Shown: piece by piece, positions 36,601 through 46,725 of the stretch
Layout: the number at the start of each line of letters is the position of its first letter
How positions within the stretch are numbered: position 1 is the stretch's first letter
NCBI GenBank assembly: GCA_916610825.1
Contig: CAKAJK010000011.1
Span: forward strand, 1 to 64,000
Source of the DNA: Haliclystus octoradiatus
Taxonomy: Eukaryota; Cnidaria; Staurozoa; Stauromedusae; Haliclystidae
DNA: 64,000 bases
Direction of reading: 5' to 3'
Program-made: the position numbers and the translations under genes
The notes under the pieces: generated by a model
Told to the model about the DNA's origin: nothing
What the model saw: only the letters and a program-made list of their open reading frames with translations
Database searches by the model: none

Positions 36601-36778
36601 TTCACATTACTGACATGTTTACGCTCTTGTAGGCTATCACGAACATGAATACCTTGAATTGTTCATACATATTATTCGCAATAATTCCAATATGTAATAA
36701 TGTGTGATTACACAATACTTTATATTTTTATTGAAATTCCAGGCTCGACGTCCAATTCAACAAGCCGTCATCCTGTAA
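21628..36778 (+). CDS. Helitron RepHel transposase/helicase, 48 exons, apparently intact
   Basis: I joined exons by GT-AG sites and frame: the result is open for ~2,790 codons with no internal stop. Order: ATG exon, AT-hook and CCHC knuckle (21803-22022), 14 repeat exons (22566-26043), short exons (26211-27021), Cys-rich and N-terminal region (27233-30933), Rep (31023-32387), a connecting region with an LRPPEL motif (32471-34129), Pif1-type helicase (34220-35914), GIY-YIG-like C-terminus (36006-36440) and last codons ARRPIQQAVIL (36743-36778). Helitron RepHel proteins nick, unwind and copy DNA by rolling circle in the nucleus; most known ones are 1,400-3,000 residues and many have few introns, so 48 exons is unusual. 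Intact Rep and helicase motifs suggest recent activity or selection. Least certain are the exon 3 donor (GTTGGT), the start at 30148, and an optional 21 bp exon at 22467-22487. Confidence 0.88.
21803..22022 (+). other. RepHel exons 2-3: AT-hook plus CCHC zinc knuckle
   Basis: Exon 2 (21803-21865) codes PKQKRKGRPSKK, an AT-hook-like basic motif with a GRP core, then YTCSSCN. Exon 3 (21966-22022) starts QRGHRSNACTN. Spliced, they give C-x2-C-x4-H-x4-C, a zinc knuckle whose two halves lie in different exons. These motifs bind AT-rich DNA and single-stranded nucleic acid in other proteins, so an N-terminal nucleic-acid-binding role is likely. Confidence 0.75.
22566..26043 (+). repeat. Fourteen tandem exon-intron units inside the RepHel gene
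   Basis: Exons start at 22566, 22824, 23088, 23352, 23610, 23868, 24131, 24394, 24658, 24916, 25174, 25438, 25696 and 25960. Thirteen are exactly 81 bp and the last is 84 bp (25960-26043). Unit period is 258 or 263-264 bp. Each starts after TTTAG, ends before GTAAG and is in phase 0, so copy number can change without a frameshift. The product is a 27-residue repeat, consensus beginning GVPLINQP and containing VSPQAGASGG, probably a disordered linker. Introns are as conserved as exons, which points to recent expansion or gene conversion. Inside each exon CAT|GTAAGT and CCTCAG|GCAGG form extra in-phase splice-like sites. Confidence 0.92.
26211..27021 (+). other. RepHel exons 18-21: short linker exons
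   Basis: Exons 26211-26264, 26443-26496, 26643-26705 and 26914-27021, all phase 0 with GT-AG borders. The last is rich in Asn, Gln, His and Ser (SHQNNAVSNQSNN) with an internal VSxQ-type repeat. They continue the low-complexity linker before the first globular region; no domain recognised. Confidence 0.75.
27233..30933 (+). other. RepHel N-terminal region with paired Cys motifs
   Basis: Exons 27233-27730, 27813-28057, 28365-28896, 28985-29391, 29469-29537, 29620-29867, 29961-30070, 30148-30403, 30491-30687 and 30772-30933. The first codes CSVC...CHKC, a likely zinc site, followed by a Trp- and Lys-rich helical stretch. Later exons have CRAC (30148 exon), an acidic DSDSDSDID/DDDDDD stretch, and LLFPEAVVLPRIF. 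I read this as the long N-terminal region that comes before Rep in animal Helitron proteins. Several junctions are phase 1 or 2 (for example 28057/28365 and 30403/30491), and only correct splicing keeps the frame, which supports the model. Confidence 0.75.
31023..32387 (+). other. Rep HUH endonuclease domain of RepHel
   Basis: Exons 31023-31294, 31387-31523, 31608-31853 and 31943-32387. All three Rep motifs of the Helitron Y2 class are present: YFITDTAND (motif 1, about 31214), GKPHIHGG with the HUH pair at 31661-31669 (metal binding, motif 2), and YVTKY with two tyrosines at 32263-32265 and 32275-32277 (motif 3, strand cleavage and joining). The set is complete, so the nuclease could be active. 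A consensus splice donor, GAG|GTAAGC, lies in the coding sequence just before the HIH codons (31653). Confidence 0.9.
32471..34129 (+). other. RepHel connecting region between Rep and helicase
   Basis: Exons 32471-32729, 32820-33020, 33114-33186, 33287-33537, 33620-33770 and 33856-34129. Recognisable pieces are FSLRPPEL (about 32877-32900) and NHLVLTMGRFNNEWDLF (about 33463-33513), which I associate with large Helitron/Pif1-like proteins of animals. The last exon is Gln- and Pro-rich and leads into the helicase. Confidence 0.75.
34220..35914 (+). other. Pif1-type superfamily 1 helicase domain of RepHel
   Basis: Exons 34220-34694, 34780-34845, 34924-35278, 35386-35614 and 35716-35914. Walker A is GPPGSGKS (34293-34316). 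Walker B reads LFIEELGM, with Glu-Glu (34557-34562) where Pif1 enzymes usually have Asp-Glu. Motif III is GDHCQLQPV (34665-34691). The late motifs are TIHGCIGETV and LVSRVRS (motif VI, arginine at 35846-35848). This is the ATP-driven 5'-3' unwinding part of a Helitron transposase. Confidence 0.9.
36006..36440 (+). other. GIY-YIG-like C-terminal domain, key residues altered
   Basis: A 145-codon exon. The order VFIL (36129-36140), FKIG (36165-36176), TNNI, ELHKQN and RPW (36246-36254) follows the GIY-YIG nuclease pattern of VYIL...YIG.T.NL..RL..HN...RPW. At the usual catalytic arginine I read Glu, and at the usual His I read Gln; the first Tyr is replaced too. The domain is therefore probably inactive or structural. 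The assignment comes from motif order only. Confidence 0.5.
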
Positions 36779-36840
36779 AACATCATGTCATTTAATACAA
36801 AGCCAATATGGCATTTTAACCATTTAATTCAATCCAAAAA

Positions 36841-37080
36841 AAAAAAAATTCATTACCAGATCAACAACAACTGAAAGTCCAATTTCTGAACCAGGTATGT
36901 AGGCCATGCCATCAACCGTTAACGATGAATTATCATGCTACCTTACCTTATAAAATCACTGTAAAAGTAAAGATCATTTGCTGAAAATATTTAATTTGAC
37001 ATATTTTTTTTAAATTAAATTCATCCTGTAACTAATTATGCACATTTAATTCAAAGCCAATATGGTATGTTGACCATTTA
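36841..37080 (+). pseudogene. Diverged partial duplicate of the penultimate RepHel exon end and intron
   Basis: From about 36853 the sequence repeats the end of the exon at 36396-36440 and the following intron (codes SLPDQQQLKVQFLNQ before GTATGT). The phrase ACCATTTAATTCAATCCAAA also occurs twice (36817 and 37073). It lies beyond the stop codon and after an A-tract, so I treat it as a broken copy. Confidence 0.65.
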
Positions 37081-39035
37081 ATTCAATCCAAACAATAATT
37101 GCTAAATTGTATTTCATATATAAATCAACGGTATAAATGGGAAGTTATAAACTTCACACTGCTTCTCTCTATTGTGGATTTTTTTCAACGTTGGATACTT
37201 CGGTGTCTTTATAAGCTTATTTAACTGTTTTTAATGTTTATTTTTTATTTCTGTTCAGGCACACACATCTGTACTAGCTGCAATATTAAAGCTATGACAA
37301 AGGCAGAAAACTTTCACAATGTAAATATCATTACTATCAACCATCAATTTTTAAATTTTATAAATCTATATACAGATTATTCATTATTACAAACCTTACA
37401 AAACTTATGTTATTCATCAAAATTACAAATTTTATAAATGAAAGGTCACAGTAATGACGTTATTAAAATAAAACAATCGAAAAGTGGACATTTCATTGTT
37501 GCGAACAGATACGTGGCCGGTCAAGTGTGACGCTGCTCAAGCCAAAGAAACAACAGTAAAACTATTTCTATGAGTGACAGGTTACATCATCACAAGAGTT
37601 CCTTGCAGTATTTCATCTTTCAAGGCAATCATAACAATAACTAAAACTAAACATAAAAACTAAAAATATATTCACCTTTCATTACAACGTTAATCGTTTC
37701 AGTGCAAATTGCAGAGGTGAATTCAACCCTTCTTCGACTGCATACTTTTGGAATTATATTTAAAAGTCAGGCTCAAATTATTTTCGTATCAAAACACACA
37801 AATAAGCTTACCGTTTTTACATTTTTGCACAGAACCGATATACTATGTAACCACATCCACTTTACATACATTGCATAATATTTTATTTCACATCATGTCA
37901 CTAATTGTCAAAATAAATACATTTTTAAATTAATACTTGCATACATAGATAAATAAATATAAAATAAACAAGTAAATAAATATTAAATAATGCATAAAAC
38001 AATAATTAATACCACTTAATTAACAAATCAATCAAGTAATTAATTCATTACCTAGGTAACCAATCAATCAATACCTACTAAAACAACACTAAACATTTAA
38101 TTTAAGTAATAATTTGCAATTCCTTAAATCCATTTACACATCTTCAATAAATGTATTGTGATTGCCTTCCTTAATTTTTCACCGTTTTCTATCTAGCCTT
38201 TTCTCCCTCAAGTCTTTTTAATTATGTCATTATCAATCATTCATATCACTTCCACTAAACAGAAAGGAATTTCAAAACACTCATACGCAAATTTAAAACT
38301 TCAGTTATTCATTATTTGCACTACTCGGCCATCAATAAATACTACATAATTACCATTTATTAACAATTTGCATACGAGTGCTTTGACAAGTCTTTTTTTA
38401 AAGAGCAATTCTCACAACTTTTCCACACAAGCAAGAGCCTCAGCAGTTAATCAAGCATTGATGAAAAATTTGCAACAGTTGAATAATTTTTGATTTATCA
38501 ACCATCATTTTAATCAACTCCATGATAGGTGGAGTAACTTCAATTTTCACAGGTACAAAATTCACGACTCAATGCAAATTCAATGTCAAAAATTACCATT
38601 TCAAGAATTCATCAATGCTCCCAGTAGCTTTTGAGGTTCTTGTTTCTAACAACTCCACAATTAAATCTAAAATATAACTCACTTTCTGAAATATTCATCA
38701 CTCTTATGCTGTTGCCTTTCATTCATGGTTAATACGGAGCTGTTGATCCTAGGTGTCGAGGTGCGTTGCATTACTGTCGACGTATCTTTTCACAACAACG
38801 AATATGTCCACTAAGATAAAAAAAAAGGAATTTCGGCCGTAACGTTATTGTTGTGACCACAGTGTATAATAAAAATTTATGAAATGAAAATAAATAAATT
38901 GATCATTGAAACATACAATCGTTATATTTCTATTATCCAGTCTCTCTCTCGACAATGCTTATCACTATTAAAACCATTAACAAACAAACATTGCTGATCT
39001 AAGGTTTATTATTAATTAAATACAGTAAAACTTAA
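37081..39035. other. AT-rich region downstream of RepHel, no gene supported
   Basis: A TATA-like GTATAAATGG at 37131 precedes a possible exon at 37259-37322 with an ICTSC motif, but no continuation is found. There is an A-rich stretch around 37940-37990 (AAATAAATA repeats). Near 38790-38860, CACAACAACG and a partly matching CGTTATTGTTGTG face each other as an imperfect inverted repeat; it could be a fold-back or element end but has no CTRR next to it. Confidence 0.4.
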
Positions 39036-39239
39036 CTAATTTATCACAGACCTTGCAACTTTAGATTTGGAAAAATAGTGAGATTTTTGAAACTCCGTAT
39101 TCTGGGGATAAAATATAGGGGCCTCCCCAAAGGAGTGGCCCAATTCTAGGGGTCTGGGGATGTACTTCGTCATGGATTCAAAATGGCTTGAAACGAAAAT
39201 TTTCGTCAACATTTTGGTTTTGATTAAGCTGTTGAACAT
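39036..39239 (-). pseudogene. Short ORF remnant, probable dispersed repeat
   Basis: The minus strand reads GHSFGEAPIFYPQNTEF within a 67-codon frame, in a region of odd base make-up (GGGGCCTCCCC...TCTGGGGA) beside a GTGAGA-rich stretch at 39307-39357. It looks like part of an interspersed repeat, but I cannot name the family. Confidence 0.25.
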
Positions 39240-39862
39240 TACTCAGATTCTCAAATAGTTTATACACAGAAAGTAGACATTTTCACAACATTGGGTTTTG
39301 CTGTGAGAAAATGAGATTTCAGTGTAAAAGCGTGAGACTCACGGCAAAGCTGTGAGAATTGGAAGATCTGTTATCGTCATTTTTTTTCATAATCCCAACT
39401 ACAAATGTTACTGATGTTTCACATAGGAAATATTGTCAACAATCAACTCGTTCACATTAGACCATATGAGTATAACCCACTACCCCACGCTTTCCTCTCT
39501 TTGACTCCGCAAGTGAAATTCATAGCAGGACATCAATAAAATATTTTGCAAACCCATGTTTCTTACTACAAAAAACCTAGGCTAGTGTGTCGTGTCTAGA
39601 CCTAAGAGTCTAAGACCTACCTGAATAATAATTCCAATCGCAATTCACCACTTACGCTCTCCATTTTCAAATTACGTGTTAAACTCTTTACCCGAGTAAA
39701 TGGTCAACACAGCTTCATTTGCTGTTTTCAAATTTATATTAAATAGCGTATTACTAGCACAATTTTTAAAATTTATTCAGGTTATGTGTTAAGTGAAGGC
39801 ATAATTGATTTTCCTTATTTGCCTGCCAAATTATAATTCGATACCATCTTATCCCAGCCTCT

Positions 39863-40060
39863 TTGAATCAACTATCCTCCACTTCAAGCCTGTCCTTTAT
39901 TGGGTGGTCTGGTAACCAGTTGCCATCTGGTTGCCATACCATGCTGGAATTGGTTGATTGTATTGCACAATCATTATGTTTCTGTACAACACTTAATAAT
40001 TCATTATTGGATCTGGTCCTGCTAATTATAGTATTTACATATCAAAGTTATTGTTGCTGA
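39863..40060 (+). pseudogene. Possible LINE endonuclease fragment
   Basis: The frame reads NQLPSG...LLDLVL, spaced like the end of an APE-type endonuclease of non-LTR retrotransposons, where a TR(G)NNILDLVLTN motif is typical. There are no neighbouring reverse transcriptase motifs. If real it is a short dead fragment. Confidence 0.3.
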
Positions 40061-40422
40061 GATGATGTAGCATGTCTGCATTTTTTCTCTCCTCCAATAC
40101 ACGTTTGAGGTAAGAGAGAAGTTTGTCTGACTTATTATTTTTACCATTCGATGACATTTCTTAATAACCTCTTTTTCAACCCTTCACCTCCAACGAGGAA
40201 CACATCCCACTCATTCGTTTTTCGTCATTTCGCAAAATTTCTGCTTTCGTTTTTTATAAAATACTCCATCTCTAATTTGTGTATATAACTTTGTTATATC
40301 AACGATGATACTCATAAAATGTAACGAGCAACATTACAATTATGCCGATTGTTCATGCATTGTACCTTATTTCTTGCTACTATTGGATTTATTACTACAT
40401 GTATTCAGTCTTGCATAAAAAT

Positions 40423-41220
40423 AGGTGTTGTATTTTACTGGTTTGTTTGTATTCTGGTTTGTTTGATTGTCGAACTATACGTTTTCACCGTGTTATTTCA
40501 ACTTCCTTGTTGCGCTTATTCACACTGCGTGTAGTGTATTTCACTGGTTTGTGTTGATTCCCTGCGCGCGTGTATTATTCTGTAAACTTTTTGTTAATTA
40601 TGTGTTCACACCGTTCTTTGAACAGGCAAGTCAGGAAGTTAGCACAGTCATATTATGTTTGCAATTGATTGACTATCAGTGTTGCGTGTTTTCTACGTTA
40701 CAGCAATTGAATGACTATTTACATGTTTTCACGTACTTCTGACTGTACAATAGTTATTGGACAATGCTAATGATAATGTCCCATCGATTAGTAAGCAATT
40801 TGCTGCTTGCCTTATTGTGTGTCTGATTAATTTTGGCGTGTCTGTGCAAGGACAGACCGTTAATAATTTATGATGGCCTGTTGCCCTTTTATTATCGAAT
40901 GAGTTTGGCATGTTATCATTTTAATTTTATTGACGTTGTTGTATTTACATTTGGTGATTTTTGATTTTTGAGAGACGTTCAGGCCCCATTCGCATTTTTA
41001 TTCCGTATTCTAGTTCTCTCTGCCGCCCCCTGCCGACCCTCAACGACCCCAAATATCACCGCCTTTCCCCGTGCCCTCTTTCGGTAGTAGTAGCAACAGT
41101 AGTAGTCATCATTGTATCATCATCGTTAATATAGTAGCAGCAGAAGGAATAGCAACAAGTAGGAGTTAGAGAAAATCAAATGGCAGTAGGACAGAGAGAG
41201 TGTTATGGCCTGGGCTCACT
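40423..41220. repeat. 1.83 kb tandem repeat, unit 7, partial and diverged
   Basis: The right array resumes at AGGTGTTGTATTTTACTG, the stretch expected shortly after the left break at 10597. About 100 bp later the same part of the repeat is passed again (TGTCGAACTATACG...GTGTATTTCACTGG), so there is a local duplication at this edge. The unit is the most diverged in the window. Its second acceptor-like site is lost (TTTTTGAG instead of TTTTTCAG). Confidence 0.85.
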
Positions 41221-43060
41221 AGAGGCCCCTTTCCGCCCCCAGAAAAATTGTCCGCGATTTTTCTCCCGTGCAGCGAGCGGAGTCGAGCCCACAATAATCA
41301 AAGCCGGAACGCAATATTTTTTTTAAACTTACGTAGAGAAGCTAGATTTAGCGGCGTTTTTTCGACCAGAACGGGCGGCGCTACTGCCATTATTTTTCCA
41401 CCATCGTGCTTGTCGGCCTGCAAAACCTGAACACCACAATTTTTTTTTCGTTCTGATCACTTTAACTATTTTATTTTAATTTTATTTATTCAGGAGTTTA
41501 TCGCGGATTTTGGCGGGTGGCGCAATATATTCAATGGACGATCCGAGACAATTATTTTAGGCACCGCCTCCACCGCGAACGGATCGACCGCCTCTTGCTG
41601 TTCACCACTGTGACGATGACGTCTGCTGCCGTTGTTTATGCCACAAAGAGATCACAAAGCCTTTGCCATTGACGAACAGTTTTCGACAAAGACCTTTGCA
41701 ATTGCCATTGACGAACCGAACAAAACGGCAGCCCACGCCATGCTTGACGATCACGAAGGCAAGACGACAGCTGCACACCCGAAGGCGAACGAAGTCAAAG
41801 AACATTCCCTTATTACTGACGACGGTTTACTCGTGGTTATTTAATATGGAGCTTGCTGCCCGTCGTGGATTTTATATTACCGTTTGTTCGTGGCTATTCA
41901 AGACTATGGTTATTTAATCGACGACGAGTAGTTTATCGGTGTTGTTTTTACTGACTGCGTGGTTGTCGATTGATAAAATTATTCGAAACATGGCCGCCGC
42001 TCGTGCTCGCCTTTGGTCTTGTCGTTTGCCACTGTTTCTTGGACGGATTTCGACTATGACGAGGTGAGTGAATTGTTGTGTGTTTGTCTCGATTAGTTGC
42101 CTTGTTGCCGTGCCGTTTAAATGTTTTGACCGCTGTCACTTTGGCCAACTGCATTTCGACATTTACGTTTGACTATTCTCGCGCGCGCTGGGCCGGTCTG
42201 ATGCCCTCGACACTTTGACCTTTTGACCTGTCTGTTTGCCACTTTGGCCTGGGCTATCTACTCGTTGATTCTCGTTTATTTGCTTGTCTAATTATACGTT
42301 TTAATTTCGACGTTTACGCCTTGTTATTTTGACTTCCTTGTTGCCTTCGTTCGAACACCGCAGGTGTTGTTGTATTTCACTGCTTTGTGTTGATTCCGTG
42401 CGCGCGTGTATTATTCTGTAAACTTTATTTTGTTAAGTACGTGTTAAGCAGCCGTTCTTTGAACAGGCCTGTCGTCAGGAATTAAATCAACATTGCTGTG
42501 TATGTTTGCAATTGATTGACTACTATCAGTACTGCGTGTTTTCGAACGAATGAATTATATTACATGTTGTGACGTTCGTTTGACTGTACAATTGTTATTG
42601 GACAATGCTAATATCGGTGTCCCATTGATTTGTAAGCAGTTCGCGCCGCTTTTGCTCTGTTGTGTGACTGTGTGTATAATTAATTTCAATTGTATTTACT
42701 ATGGCCTGTTGCCCTTTTGCTATCGTTTCGCTTTCGCATGTTATTATTTTAATTTTATTGACGTTGTTGTATTTGCATTTGCTGATTTTTGATTTTTCAG
42801 AGACGTGCAGGCCCCATTCGCATTTTTATTCCGTATTCTAGTTCTCTCTGCCGCCCCCTGCCGACCCTCAACGACCCCAAATACCCCCGCCTTTCCCCGT
42901 GCCCTCTTTCAGTGGTAGTAGTAGCAGCAGTAGTAGTCATCATCACTGTATCATCATCGTCGTTTTAATATAGTAGCAGCAGAAGTAGGAGTTGGAGATA
43001 ACAATATCAAATGGCAGTAGTAGGATAGGACAGAGAGAGTGTGATGGCCTGGGCTCACTA
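41221..43060. repeat. 1.83 kb tandem repeat, unit 8 (head H2, body b)
   Basis: 1,840 bp. Shares GAACATTCCCTTATTACTG and GGTCTTGTCG with unit 10 only, so units 8 and 10 are sister copies. Confidence 0.95.
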
Positions 43061-44897
43061 GAGGCCCCTTTCCGCAAGCAGAAAAATTTTCCACGATTTT
43101 TCTCCCCGTGCAGCGAGCGGAGTCGAGCCCACCATCATCAAAACCGGAACACAATATTTTTAGAAATGTCCATTGAGGTAACTAGATTTAGCGGCGTTTT
43201 CTCGACCAGAACGGGCGGCGCTACTGCCATTATTTTTCCACCATCGTGCTTGTCGGCCTGCAAAACCTGAACACCATAATTTTTTTTTCGTTCTGAACAC
43301 TTTAACTATTTTATTTTAATTTTATTATTTCAGGAGTTTATCGCGGATTTTGGCGGGTGGCGCAATATATTCAATGGACGATCCGAGACAATTATTTTAG
43401 GCACCGCCTCCACCACGAACGGATCGACCGCCTCTTGCTGTTCACCACTGTGACGATGACGTCTGCTGCCGTTGTTTATGCCACAAAGAGAACAAAGCCC
43501 TTTGCCATTGACGAACAGTTTTCGACAAAGACCTTTGCAATTGCCATTGACGAACCGAACAAAACGGCAGCCCACGCCATGCTTGACGATCACGAAGGCA
43601 AGACGACAGCTGCACACCCGAAGGCGAACGAAGTCAAAGAAAATTCACTTGTTACTGACGACGGTTTACTCGTGGTTATTTAATATGGAGCTTGCTGCCC
43701 GTCGTGGATTTTATATTACCGTTTGTTCGTGGCTATTCAAGACTATGGTTATTTAATCGACGACGAGTAGTTTATCGGTGTTGTTTTTACTGACTGCGTG
43801 GTTGTTTGTCGATTGATAAAATTATTCGAAACATGGCCGCCGCTCGTGCTCGCCTTTGGTCTCGTCGTTTGCCACTGTTTCTTGGACGGATTTCGACTAT
43901 GACGAGGTGAGTGAACTGTTGTGTGTTTGTCTCGATTAGTTGCCTTGTTGCCGTGCCGTTTGAATGTTTTGACCGCTGTCACTTTGGCCAACTGCATTTC
44001 GACATTTACGTTTGACTATTCTCGCGCGCGCTGGGCCGGTCTGATGCCCTCGACACTTTGACCTTTTGACCTGTCTGTTTGCCACTTTGGCCTGGGCTAT
44101 CTACTCGTTGATTCTCGTTTATTTGCTTGTCTAATTATACGTTTTAATTTCGACGTTTACGCCTTGTTATTTTGACTTCCTTGTTGCCTTCGTTCGAACA
44201 CCGCAGGTGTTGTTGTATTTCACTGCTTTGTGTTGATTCCGTGCGCGCGTGTATTATTCTGTAAACTTTATTTTGTTAAGTACGTGTTAAGCAGCCGTTC
44301 TTTGAACAGGCCTGTCGTCAGGAATTAAATCAACATTGCTGTGTATGTTTGCAATTGATTGACTACTATCAGTACTGCGTGTTTTCGAACGAATGAATTA
44401 TGTTACATGTTGTGACGTTCGTTTGACTGTACAATTGTTATTGGACAATGCTAATATCGGTGTCCCATTGATTTGTAAGCAGTTCGCGCCGCTTTTGCTC
44501 TGTTGTGTGACTGTGTGTATAATTAATTTCAATTGTATTTACTATGGCCTGTTGCCCTTTTGCTATCGTTTCGCTTTCGCATGTTGTTATTTTAATTTTA
44601 TTGAAGTTGTTGTATTTGCATTTGCTGATTTTTGATTTTTCAGAGACGTGCAGGCCCCATTCGCATTTTTATTCCGTATTCTAGTTCTCTCTGCCGCCCC
44701 CTGCCGACCCTCAACGACCCCAAATACACCCGCCTTTCCCCGTGCCCTCTTTCAGTGGTAGTAGTAGCAGCAGTAGTAGTCATCATCATTGCATCGTTTT
44801 AATATAGTAGCAGCAGAAGTAGGAGTTGGAGATAACAATATCAAATGGCAGTAGTAGGACAGTAGGAAAGAGAGAGTGTGATGGCCTGGGCTCACTA
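43061..44897. repeat. 1.83 kb tandem repeat, unit 9 (head H1, body a)
   Basis: 1,837 bp. Shares ATTGAAGTTGTTG and a GGAAAGAGAGAG end with unit 12. Keeps all four splice-like sites. Confidence 0.95.
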
Positions 44898-46725
44898 GAG
44901 GCCCCTTTCCGAATGCAGAAAAATTGTCCGCGATTTTTCTCCCGTGCAGCGAGCGGAGTCGAGACCACAATAATCAAAGCCGGAACGCAATATTTTTTTT
45001 AAACTTACGTAGAGAAGCTAGATTTAGCGGCGTTTTTTCGACCAGAACGGGCGGCGCTACTGCCATTATTTTTCCACCATCGTGCTTGTCGGCCTGCAAA
45101 ACCTGAACACCACAATTTTTTTTTCGTTCTGATCACTTTAACTATTTTATTTTAATTTTATTTATTCAGGAGTTTATCGCGGATTTTGGCGGGTGGCGCA
45201 ATATATTCAATGGACGATCCGAGACAATTATTTTAGGCACCGCCTCCACCGCGAACGGATCGACCGCCTCTTGCTGTTCACCACTGTGACGATGACGTCT
45301 GCTGCCGTTGTTTATGCCACAAAGAGATCACAAAGCCTTTGCCATTGACGAACAGTTTTCGACAAAGACCTTTGCAATTGCCATTGACGAACCGAACAAA
45401 ACGGCAGCCCACGCCATGCTTGACGATCACGAAGGCAAGACGACAGCTGCACACCCGAAGGCGAACGAAGTCAAAGAACATTCCCTTATTACTGACGACG
45501 GTTTACTCGTGGTTATTTAATATGGAGCTTGCTGCCCGTCGTGGATTTTATATTACCGTTTGTTCGTGGCTATTCAAGACTATGGTTATTTAATCGACGA
45601 CGAGTAGTTTATCGGTGTTGTTTTTACTGACTGCGTGGTTGTCGATTGATAAAATTATTCGAAACATGGCCGCCGCTCGTGCTCGCCTTTGGTCTTGTCG
45701 TTTGCCACTGTTTCTTGGACGGATTTCGACTATGACGAGGTGAGTGAATTGTTGTGTGTTTGTCTCGATTAGTTGCCTTGTTGCCGTGCCGTTTAAATGT
45801 TTTGACCGCTGTCACTTTGGCCAACTGCATTTCGACATTTACGTTTGACTATTCTCGCGCGCGCTGGGCCGGTCTGATGCCCTCGACACTTTGACCTATT
45901 GACCTGTCTGTTTGCCACTTTGGCCTGGGCTATCTACTCGTTGATTCTCGTTTATTTGCTTGTCTAATTATACGTTTTAATTTCGACGTTTACGCCTTGT
46001 TATTTTCACTTCCTTGTTGCCTTCGTTCGAACACCGCAGGTGTTGTGGTATTTCACTGCTTTGTGTTGATTCCGTGCGCGCGTGTATTATTCTGTAAACT
46101 TTATTTTGTTAAGTACGTGTTAAGCAGCCGTTCTTTGAACAGGCCTGTCGTCAGGAATTAAATCAACATTGCTGTGTATGTTTGCAATTGATTGACTACT
46201 ATCAGTACTGCGTGTTTTCGAACGAATGAATTATATTACATGTTGTGACGTTCGTTTGACTGTACAATTGTTATTGGACAATGCTAATATCGGTGTCCCA
46301 TTGATTTGTAAGCAGTTCGCGCCGCTTTTGCTCTGTTGTGTGACTGTGTGTATAATTAATTTCAATTGTATTTACTATGGCCTGTTGCCCTTTTGCTATC
46401 GTTTCGCTTTCGCATGTTATTATTTTAATTTTATTGACGTTGTTGTATTTGCATTTGCTGATTTTTGATTTTTCAGAGACGTGCAGGCCCCATTCGCATT
46501 TTTATTCCGTATTCTAGTTCTCTCTGCCGCCCCCTGCCGACCCTCAACGACCCCAAATACCCCCGCCTTTCCCCGTGCCCTCTTTCAGTGGTAGTAGTAG
46601 CAGCAGTAGTAGTCATCATCATCGTCGTTTTAATATAGTAGCAGCAGAAGTAGGAGTTGGAGATAACAATATCAAATGGCAGTAGTAGGATAGGACAGAG
46701 AGAGTGTGATGGCCTGGGCTCACTA
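44898..46725. repeat. 1.83 kb tandem repeat, unit 10 (head H2, body b)
   Basis: 1,828 bp. Sister of unit 8. The head begins CCGAATGCAG, also seen in units 13 and 17, and has GAGACCAC where others have GAGCCCAC, which breaks the outer stem. Confidence 0.95.

Noticed and set aside
38740..38870. Helitron 3' end near CACAACAACG...TTGTTGTG
   Set aside because: Imperfect pairing, loop over 40 bases and no CTRR within the expected distance.
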